This document shows positions 1 through 6,250 of a stretch of DNA of 9,139 nucleotides, one piece after another. Each line of letters opens with the position of its first letter. The first letter of the stretch is position 1. Source of the DNA: Desulfuromonadaceae bacterium GWC2_58_13 (lineage in GTDB: Bacteria > Desulfobacterota > Desulfuromonadia > Desulfuromonadales > Trichloromonadaceae); the NCBI GenBank assembly GCA_001825565.1, contig MHXM01000001.1, positions 1 through 9,139 of the forward strand, given 5' to 3'. The notes beneath the pieces are model-generated. The model had not been told where the DNA came from and searched no databases. It worked only from the letters and a program-made list of their open reading frames with translations. The translations under genes were made by a program, and so were the position numbers.

Positions 1-924
1 CTGATGACCTACTTCTTTCCGTCCAGCGGTCTGGTCAAGGCCGTGCGCGGGCTCGACTTCACCATCGATGCCGGGGAAACCCTGGCTCTGGTCGGCGAGT
101 CGGGTTGCGGCAAGTCGATGACCGCCCTCTCCCTGCTGCGTCTGGTTCCCGAGCCGGGGCGGATCGTCGAGGGACAGATTTTCTTTGCCGGCAACGACCT
201 GCTGCACGTGCCCAACGAGGAAATGCGCCGCATTCGCGGCAATCAGATCGCCATGATCTTTCAGGAACCGATGACTTCCCTCAATCCGGTGATGCGCATC
301 GGCGAACAGATCGCCGAGGTGGTGCGCCTGCACAAGGGCTTGTCGCGGTCCCAGGCGCTGGAATCGGCCGCCGATCTGCTGCACCAGGTGGGGATTCCTT
401 CGCCGGGGGAGCGTCTGCGCGACTATCCCCATCAGCTTTCCGGCGGCATGCGCCAGCGGGTGGTGATCGCCATCGCCCTGGCCTGCGACCCGCGCCTGCT
501 CATCGCCGACGAGCCGACCACGGCCCTGGACGTGACCATTCAGGCGCAGATCATGGATCTGCTGCGACGGCTCAAGGGCGAGCGCAACATGGCGACCCTG
601 CTGATTACTCACGACCTCGGCGTGGTGGCCGAGAATGCCGACCGGGTGGCCATTATGTATCAGGGCTTGATCATGGAATACGCCGCCGTCGGGGAACTCT
701 TCGCCCATCCGCACCATCCCTACACCAGCGGGTTGCTGGCCTGCATTCCCCGGCTGGGCCAAAAACACCGCCGGCTGGCCACCATCAACGGTCCCAATCA
801 TGGGGGACCGGCCCCCATTTCGTTTCTCGACCACTGCCCCGAGCCTTTTGCTCCCCGCCACGGGCATCTGCCCCGCTTGCGGGAAGTCGCCTCGGGCCAC
901 CTGGTCCGCCGGTGGGAGGACTGA
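1..924 (+). CDS. OppD/DppD-type peptide ABC transporter ATP-binding protein (5' end outside window)
   Basis: This is one of the two cytoplasmic ATPases of an Opp/Dpp (peptide/nickel) ABC importer; it hydrolyses ATP to drive uptake through inner-membrane permeases that are not in the window. Reading from the first base, the frame is open and enters the family homology mid-way: the usual LLEV-x-x-L strand before the TYF segment is missing, so the gene begins upstream and the ATG at 4 is internal. Visible motifs are Walker A GESGCGKS (94-117), Q-loop region IFQEPMTSLNP, signature LSGGMRQR, Walker B LLIADEPTTALD and H-loop ITHDLGVV. The C-terminal tail keeps CPEPFAP and LREVASGHLV, but most of the cysteines normal for this tail are absent and the stretch around 790-834 looks out of frame (see findings). 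The next ATPase gene starts one base after the stop. Substrate cannot be told from the ATPase alone. Confidence 0.93.
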   Translation: MMTYFFPSSGLVKAVRGLDFTIDAGETLALVGESGCGKSMTALSLLRLVPEPGRIVEGQIFFAGNDLLHVPNEEMRRIRGNQIAMIFQEPMTSLNPVMRIGEQIAEVVRLHKGLSRSQALESAADLLHQVGIPSPGERLRDYPHQLSGGMRQRVVIAIALACDPRLLIADEPTTALDVTIQAQIMDLLRRLKGERNMATLLITHDLGVVAENADRVAIMYQGLIMEYAAVGELFAHPHHPYTSGLLACIPRLGQKHRRLATINGPNHGGPAPISFLDHCPEPFAPRHGHLPRLREVASGHLVRRWED

Positions 925-925
925 C

Positions 926-1915
<990 letters not shown>

Positions 1916-2141
1916 GCTGGCCGCGCTCGGTCGGGCGCCCGGTCGCCCTGGACCGTCACCACCGGCCGCGGCACCGTCTGGCCCGCCCCTTCTCAATCCC
2001 GCCCTCCGGTCAGCGAAGCCGATTTCCAACCAAGGAAACCCGCTCCCATATGCCGCACAATTTCCCCCACCTCGAAATATTCCGTCCCGACTGCCAGCAA
2101 TCGCCTAAAATTACTGGTTTTATTTTTTTGGAATTTAATAT

Positions 2142-2170
2142 TTGACTGCCCTTCGCTTTTCCTGTAAATC
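2142..2170 (+). promoter_or_regulatory. Candidate sigma-70 promoter of the beta-barrel gene
   Basis: TTGACT (2142-2147, 5 of 6 match to TTGACA) is followed after 17 bases by TAAATC (2165-2170), a weak -10 with TG directly before it. The site sits in the AT-rich island that precedes the gene at 2303 and would give a leader of about 125 bases. The -10 match is poor and other AT-rich hexamers nearby could serve. Confidence 0.3.
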
Positions 2171-2236
2171 AATTTAATTTAAATTTATTTAATTAGTATC
2201 TGCTATCACAAATCCTTAAACGGCAAGAGGACCCCT

Positions 2237-2251
2237 TCCGGATGGTCCGGA
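2237..2251 (+). other. Short leader hairpin TCCGGA-TGG-TCCGGA
   Basis: Two copies of the self-complementary hexamer TCCGGA are separated by three bases, so the leader RNA could fold a 6-bp stem with a 3-base loop about 50 bases upstream of the start codon. It may be chance; no T-run follows, so it is not a terminator. Confidence 0.3.
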
Positions 2252-2302
2252 TGAGCTGGCTTTGCGCATTTAAAAATCGAACACGGGAGAGGATGTTTTG
2301 AG

Positions 2303-3271
2303 ATGATGAAGAGATTTGGGGGTTCAAAAGGCTTCATCCTGGGGCTTTTCGCCCTGACTTTAATGACGGCCGGCGGCCCGCGTCTTGCGGCGGCCGATGA
2401 ATTCGACCGTTTTATCATGCCGGTCAGCAACCCCGTCTATAGCGGCGACGCCAGGAATACCACGATTGTCCGGCCGATTTACATTCATCAGAACCTTCCC
2501 GAAAAAGTGAAGACCAGCGCCGGAAAGGTCGATGTGGACGGTACGGTCAATATTTTCGCGATAGCCGCAAGTTTGGCGCTGAGTGAACGTTTTTCCATTG
2601 TCGCGGTTAAGGACGGCTACGTTGACTGCGAACCGGACCACACCCTGAACGATCACAACGGGTGGGCGGATCTGGCCGCGGGGATGCAGTATTCGTTTAT
2701 TTACGATCCGGAACACAGCTTCATTCTTTCCGGCCGCCTGGTTTACGAAGCCCCCACCGGCAGCGATCAGGTTTTTCAGGGCAACGGCAACGGTAACATC
2801 AACCCGTCTCTCCTCTTTCTCCAGGGCATCGGCCGGATGCAGTTTTCCGGGTCCCTCGGGTTCGTGATCCCCTTGGACCATAACGAAGAAAACACCCTGT
2901 TCCATGACTCCTGGCATTTAAGCTATGCGGTAACCGATTGGTTCAGACCCCTGGTGGAACTGAACCATTTCTATGTGGTCGACGATGGCAACCGGGACGC
3001 CCCCAGCACGGGACTCGACGCTCTCGGTACCAGTAAAGAGGATGACCTCGTTGCCGGAATCGCGACATTCAATGGTTGCGACCTTATCAACCTGGGGGGG
3101 AGTAACAGCGACGAGAACCGAAATCTGGTCACCATGGCGGTTGGCGCCAGATTCCGGGTGACGAAGTGGATGGACGTCGGCGCCGTCTATGAATTCGTCC
3201 TGACCGATGAGTCCAATGGGCTGATCGAAGATCGCTTCCAAATGGATGCGGTGATTTCCGTTCCTTTCTGA
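2303..3271 (+). CDS. Exported outer-membrane beta-barrel-type protein, function unknown
   Basis: The product is 322 aa with a classical Sec signal peptide: MMKR, a hydrophobic stretch FILGLFALTLMTA, and a likely signal-peptidase I cut after AAA at residues 29-31, leaving about 291 aa. The mature part has no cofactor motif and consists of alternating polar/apolar segments with aromatic girdle residues (for example FILSGRLVYEAPTG, MQFSGSLGFVIPL, WHLSYAVTDWFRPLVELNHFY, VTMAVGARFRV, MDVGAVYEFVL), ending in Phe, the usual last residue of a BamA-recognised barrel strand. This resembles the broad family annotated as putative MetA-pathway-of-phenol-degradation or transporter-type barrels, but I cannot assign a substrate. 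The GGGAGAGG site (2285-2292) precedes ATG 2303 by 10 bases; ATG 2306 is an alternative start that changes one residue. It stands alone: its own promoter region lies upstream and a hairpin downstream. Confidence 0.75.
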   Translation: MMKRFGGSKGFILGLFALTLMTAGGPRLAAADEFDRFIMPVSNPVYSGDARNTTIVRPIYIHQNLPEKVKTSAGKVDVDGTVNIFAIAASLALSERFSIVAVKDGYVDCEPDHTLNDHNGWADLAAGMQYSFIYDPEHSFILSGRLVYEAPTGSDQVFQGNGNGNINPSLLFLQGIGRMQFSGSLGFVIPLDHNEENTLFHDSWHLSYAVTDWFRPLVELNHFYVVDDGNRDAPSTGLDALGTSKEDDLVAGIATFNGCDLINLGGSNSDENRNLVTMAVGARFRVTKWMDVGAVYEFVLTDESNGLIEDRFQMDAVISVPF

Positions 3272-3299
3272 TCGAACCGGCGCCTATTCGCCGAAAAAT

Positions 3300-3339
3300 C
3301 GCCAAACGCCCCGGGGAATCATCTCCGGGGCGTTTGGCG
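3300..3339. terminator. 15-bp GC-rich hairpin after the barrel gene
   Basis: CGCCAAACGCCCCGG (3300-3314) is perfectly complementary to CCGGGGCGTTTGGCG (3325-3339), with a 10-base loop that can close by two further pairs. It begins 28 bases after the barrel stop codon and probably ends that transcript. On the + strand no T-run follows; instead an A-run (3294-3298) precedes it, so the canonical stem-plus-U-tract form is on the minus strand. It could work in either direction. Confidence 0.65.
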
Positions 3340-3472
3340 TCAAGAGCCGGCGCGACGGCTGTTGGCAAAAATCCATCTTCGGTTTCCAAGGCTGGCCAGC
3401 GAGCAACCTCGACCAAAGCTTTCGACACCACCGGGCCACCCGTCCGCCTGAAATCCCTCGCCACCTTTGTCA

Positions 3473-3502
3473 TTGACATAACCGTGCCACATCCGGCACA
3501 AT
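3473..3502 (+). promoter_or_regulatory. Candidate sigma-70 promoter of the Fe-S/sigma-54 activator gene
   Basis: A perfect TTGACA (3473-3478) is followed after 18 bases by CACAAT (3497-3502, 4 of 6 match to TATAAT, including the conserved second A and final T). The predicted start would be about 3509, giving a leader of roughly 45 bases to the ATG at 3555. The spacer contains a perfect dyad (3484-3499) that overlaps the -10, an arrangement typical of repression by a bound regulator. Confidence 0.45.
3484..3500 (+). promoter_or_regulatory. Motif copy in the activator promoter: GTGCC-N6-GGCAC dyad
   Basis: GTGCC ACATCC GGCAC A is a perfect inverted repeat (5-bp arms, 6-base centre). It shares the pattern G-N-GCC-A-N5-G-R-CACA with three sites downstream of the same gene (5857, 5890, 5954). 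Its position between the candidate -35 and -10 suggests negative autoregulation by the encoded activator; that assignment is inference. Confidence 0.5.
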
Positions 3503-3554
3503 TGCCTTTCATCCTTCGCAGGACAATCCGTTTTCCTTTTTCCCCGGAGTCGCC

Positions 3555-5852
3555 ATGGGACCGATTAAAACCGTCGAAGAACGCTGCCGCAAGTGCTATT
3601 CCTGCGTGCGCAACTGCCCGGTCAAGGCGATCAAAGTGAAGGAGAATTGGGCCGAAGTCATCCATGAACGCTGCATCGGCTGCGGCAAGTGTGTCAAAGT
3701 TTGCTCGCAGCAGGCCAAAATCATCACTGGATGCATCGGCGAAACCCAGCGATTGATCGACAGCCAGGACAAGGTGGTGGCGGTGCTCGGCTGTTCGTTT
3801 CCGGCATTTTTTCATGACATCCGGCCCGGCCAGCTGGTTTCCGGGCTCAAGCGCCTCGGCTTCCGCGAAGTTCACGAGGGGGCCAGCGGAGTCGAACTGC
3901 TGCACGACACCTACCGGCGGCTGGTCGACGCGCCGATGGAATTTCCCCTGATCACCACCCATTGCCCGACCATCGTCGACCTGATCGAACGACACTATCC
4001 GCACCTGCTGAAAAACCTCATGCAGATGGTCTCGCCGATGGTGGCCATCGGCCGTTTCATCAAGTCCCGCGCGGGAAGCAACACGCGAGTCATCTACATC
4101 AGTTCCTGCATCGCCGGCAAGTTCGAGATCGAAGCCGACCCGGTAGCCGATTCCGTCGACACCGTGCTGACCTACCGGGAACTGAACCAGATGTTCCGCG
4201 AGCGCTCCATCGACCTGTATCGCCTTCCGGAGACCCCTTTTGACGGCCGTCCTCCGCAACGGGGCCGCCTGTTCGCCGTGTCCGGCGGACCCTTCCAGGC
4301 CTTCGGCATCCAGGACGATTTCTTCAATCCCGATTTTCTGGCCACCGAGGGGGAAGAGAACGCCATGGAAATCATCCGCGATCTGGCTTCCGGCCGCATT
4401 ACGCCCCGCCTGGTCGACATCCGTTTCTGCAACGGCGGCTGCATTGGCGGTCCCGGCAAGAACAACCGCCTGACCACTTTTTCCAAACGCACCCTGATCC
4501 ATAAATATTTCCAGAACAAGGACATCCCCTACGCTACCGCCCCTCATTACCGGGACGAACATAAATTCCCGCAATTCACCCGCCAGTTCACCAATAAGTA
4601 CCATCGACTCGAACTGCCGAGCGGACAGAGCGTCCAGCAGATCCTGCAGTCGACCAACAAGTTCGTCGAACGGGATGAGCTCAATTGCGGCGCCTGCGGC
4701 TACAGTACCTGCCGGGAACACGCGGTGGCCGTCTTTCAGGGTCTGGCGGAAAACAACATGTGCCTGCCCTATTCCCTTAAACGGCTGGAAGAGGATCATG
4801 TCAACCTGGCCCAGAAATACGAACTGGCCCAACGGGCCCTGGAACAGGAATACGGCGATACCGAGATCGTCGGCCGCGACGCCCGCACCCTCGAAGTGCT
4901 CAACCTGATTGCCCAGGTCGGTCCGACTCCGACCACCGTGCTGATCCGCGGCGAAAGCGGCACCGGCAAAGAACTCACCGCCCGCGCCATTCACCGGAAA
5001 AGTCAACGTTCCGACAAACCGCTGGTCGCGGTCAATTGCACGACTCTGACCGACAGCCTGCTCGAAAGCGAGCTGTTCGGCCACAAAAAGGGCTCGTTCA
5101 CCGGCGCCATCTCCGATAAGAAAGGTCTGTTTGAAGCCGCCAACGGCGGCACGATCTTTCTCGACGAAATCGGCGACATCACCCCCAAGCTGCAAGCCGA
5201 ACTGCTTCGGGTCCTGGACAACGGCGAAATCAAGCCGGTCGGCGGAACGACTCCGATCCAGGTCGACGTCCGCCTGATCGCCGCCACCAATAAAAATCTT
5301 GAACTGGGCGTCAAGGAAGGGTGGTTTCGGGAAGACCTGTTCTACCGCCTCAACGTCTTCACCATCACCATGCCTCCCTTGCGCAGCCGCCTGGAATCCC
5401 TTCAGGAACTGGTGCACATTTTTCTCGGTCGAGCCAGCAAGCGGGTCAATAAAACCATCCTCGGCATCGACGACCGCGCCATCAAGGCCATGCTGCAATA
5501 TCCCTGGCCCGGCAACATCCGGGAACTGCAGAACATCATGGAGCGCGCCGCAGTGCTCACCCAGGACAGCATCATCCGCCTCGAAAACCTGCCGGTGGTC
5601 TTCAGCGAACTGATTCTGCAGAATCCGGGAATCGGAACCCCCGCCAGCGAAAACAACTTTCGCACCCAACGGGACAAACATCTCAACCAGGTGGAAAAGA
5701 GCCTGATCAAGCGCTATCTGCAGGAAACCGGCGGCAACGTGTCGCTGGCTGCCCGAAAAGCAGGCATTCCCCGCCGAACTTTTTATCGCCTCCTTACGCG
5801 TTATGACATTCAAGGGGAGAATTTCCGCGCCAAAAACCCGGACCTGCCTTAA
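3555..5852 (+). CDS. Sigma-54-dependent activator with ferredoxin and [FeFe]-hydrogenase-like sensor domains
   Basis: This 765-aa protein is predicted to be a cytoplasmic one-component regulator: an iron-sulfur sensor controlling an AAA+ ATPase that remodels RNA polymerase-sigma-54. Domains in order: two [4Fe-4S] ferredoxin motifs (Cys 11/14/17/21 and 40/43/46/50); an H-domain like [FeFe]-hydrogenase with cluster-ligand cysteines at 137 (THCP), 185 (SSCIAGKFE) and 292/296 (FCNGGCIGG); a further Fe-S motif with Cys 378/381/386/403 (CGACGYSTC); a short coiled-coil linker (about 408-440); the AAA+ domain with Walker A GESGTGKE (466-473), sigma-54 contact loop GSFTGA (513-518) and Walker B FLDEIGD (535-541); and a Fis-type HTH (about 728-750). 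No receiver or PAS domain is visible. Catalytic hydrogenase residues are altered, so sensing rather than turnover is likely. ATG 3555 has GGAG five bases upstream. Hydrogen, redox state or another gas/electron signal are possible inputs; which one is unknown. Confidence 0.9.
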   Translation: MGPIKTVEERCRKCYSCVRNCPVKAIKVKENWAEVIHERCIGCGKCVKVCSQQAKIITGCIGETQRLIDSQDKVVAVLGCSFPAFFHDIRPGQLVSGLKRLGFREVHEGASGVELLHDTYRRLVDAPMEFPLITTHCPTIVDLIERHYPHLLKNLMQMVSPMVAIGRFIKSRAGSNTRVIYISSCIAGKFEIEADPVADSVDTVLTYRELNQMFRERSIDLYRLPETPFDGRPPQRGRLFAVSGGPFQAFGIQDDFFNPDFLATEGEENAMEIIRDLASGRITPRLVDIRFCNGGCIGGPGKNNRLTTFSKRTLIHKYFQNKDIPYATAPHYRDEHKFPQFTRQFTNKYHRLELPSGQSVQQILQSTNKFVERDELNCGACGYSTCREHAVAVFQGLAENNMCLPYSLKRLEEDHVNLAQKYELAQRALEQEYGDTEIVGRDARTLEVLNLIAQVGPTPTTVLIRGESGTGKELTARAIHRKSQRSDKPLVAVNCTTLTDSLLESELFGHKKGSFTGAISDKKGLFEAANGGTIFLDEIGDITPKLQAELLRVLDNGEIKPVGGTTPIQVDVRLIAATNKNLELGVKEGWFREDLFYRLNVFTITMPPLRSRLESLQELVHIFLGRASKRVNKTILGIDDRAIKAMLQYPWPGNIRELQNIMERAAVLTQDSIIRLENLPVVFSELILQNPGIGTPASENNFRTQRDKHLNQVEKSLIKRYLQETGGNVSLAARKAGIPRRTFYRLLTRYDIQGENFRAKNPDLP

Positions 5853-5856
5853 CGGT

Positions 5857-5873
5857 GAGCCAATTCGGACACA
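5857..5873 (+). promoter_or_regulatory. Upstream activating site candidate, copy 1
   Basis: GAGCC AATTCG GACAC A, four bases after the activator stop codon. It matches the pattern G-N-GCC-A-N5-G-R-CACA shared with copies at 3484, 5890 and 5954. Its centre is about 207 bases upstream of the predicted sigma-54 start, within the normal enhancer range. Confidence 0.5.
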
Positions 5874-5889
5874 CCTCGCGGCGCAAATA

Positions 5890-5906
5890 GCGCCACAAAT
5901 GACACA
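5890..5906 (+). promoter_or_regulatory. Upstream activating site candidate, copy 2
   Basis: GCGCC ACAAAT GACAC A, 14 of 17 bases identical to copy 3. It starts 33 bases after copy 1 (about three helical turns) and its centre lies about 174 bases upstream of the predicted sigma-54 start. Its left arm also forms the right arm of a small hairpin GGCGC-AAATA-GCGCC (5880-5894), which has no T-run and is probably incidental. Confidence 0.5.
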
Positions 5907-5953
5907 TCGCGCCGGCACGGAATCCGGGACTTTAATCCAACCTCGCCAAAACT

Positions 5954-5970
5954 GAGCCAAACATGACACA
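5954..5970 (+). promoter_or_regulatory. Upstream activating site candidate, copy 3
   Basis: GAGCC AAACAT GACAC A. It starts 64 bases after copy 2, close to six helical turns, so all three sites would face the same side of the DNA. Its centre is about 110 bases upstream of the predicted sigma-54 start, a standard position for a bound sigma-54 activator. Confidence 0.5.
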
Positions 5971-6045
5971 AAAGAGGCTGTTTTCTGCCGAGACGCGCCC
6001 CGGCCAAGCCCCGGATTCAAAGCAAATCCCCACCACAGCGTTGTT

Positions 6046-6060
6046 TGGCACAAACATTGC
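6046..6060 (+). promoter_or_regulatory. Sigma-54 (RpoN) -24/-12 promoter
   Basis: TGGCAC (6046-6051), five bases, TTGC (6057-6060), preceded by TT and followed by T. This matches the core consensus TGGCAC-N5-TTGC at every position, including the essential GG and GC dinucleotides ten bases apart. With C6060 as -12, transcription should begin near 6072. A sigma-54 activator gene lies immediately upstream and three repeated sites are at enhancer distance. Confidence 0.8.
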
Positions 6061-6071
6061 TGCAGATAAAG

Positions 6072-6168
6072 GTATTGTTGGGGAAATTCGCAGCTCCTTC
6101 ACATAAGGAAAACTGCCCACCCCTTTGCGCCGACCGGGACCTCTCTCCCCCGGACGGCGCTTTTTTTT
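6072..6168 (+). ncRNA. Predicted sigma-54-dependent small RNA (or attenuated ptsP leader), about 97 nt
   Basis: The span runs from the start predicted by the sigma-54 promoter to the end of a strong intrinsic terminator. There is no ATG in it; a TTG-started frame ends in the T-run and has no ribosome-binding site after the predicted start, so it is probably non-coding. Foldable parts: GCAG-c-TCCTT-CACAT-AAGGA-aaa-CTGC (6090-6116), flanked by GGGG (6080-6083) that can pair with CCCC (6120-6123), then the terminator hairpin. The pyrimidine-rich terminator loop (6139-6148) and the CTCCTT segment (6094-6099) are complementary to purine-rich ribosome-binding sites, as in many trans-acting sRNAs. 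Alternatively the RNA is the 5' leader of ptsP, whose ATG is 83 bases after the terminator. I do not recognise it as a known RNA family. Both ends are predictions. Confidence 0.6.
6127..6168 (+). terminator. Strong intrinsic terminator
   Basis: GCGCCG (6127-6132) pairs with CGGCGC (6155-6160) and CCGGG (6134-6138) with CCCGG (6149-6153), separated by one A-A mismatch, with a 10-base loop and eight consecutive T (6161-6168). This is a textbook rho-independent terminator on the + strand. It is about 275 bases after the activator stop codon and 82 bases before ptsP. Confidence 0.92.
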
Positions 6169-6250
6169 AGGTCGCAATTGCCCGGTGTTTCCGCTATCAT
6201 TCTTTTGTTATTCATAACTTCTCATTTTTAACCGTAAAGAGTTGACCACG

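Larger units (their letters stand above)
1916..2302. other. Gene-free interval between ABC operon and beta-barrel gene
   Basis: No convincing coding region is present. Bases 1916-2100 are C/G-rich, contain short self-complementary patches such as GGGCGCCC, and show no hairpin followed by a T-run, so the end of the ABC operon has no clear intrinsic terminator. From about 2105 to 2220 the composition changes abruptly to very AT-rich, with an AATTTAATTTAAATTT-like run around 2171-2192; this is the kind of bendable DNA found in promoter regions. The last 80 bases form the leader of the downstream gene, with a short hairpin and a GGGAGAGG ribosome-binding site at 2285-2292. Confidence 0.6.

Noticed and set aside
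2106..2129. TAAAA-TTACTGG-TTTTA followed by a T-run as a terminator for the ABC operon.
   Set aside because: The stem would be five A-T pairs only, too weak for intrinsic termination; it is better seen as part of the AT-rich promoter island.
3495..3506. GGCACAATTGCC as a sigma-54 promoter for the activator gene.
   Set aside because: The -24-like and -12-like halves are only two bases apart instead of five, so the geometry is wrong for sigma-54.
3129..6053. A 974-codon open frame on the minus strand.
   Set aside because: It lies antisense to the strongly supported Fe-S/sigma-54 activator and the barrel gene tail. Its translation is low-complexity and matches no family; long antisense frames are usual opposite GC-rich genes.
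6207..6218. GTTAT-TC-ATAAC inverted repeat ahead of ptsP.
   Set aside because: The arms are only five bases, AT-rich and in an AT-rich context; easily due to chance.
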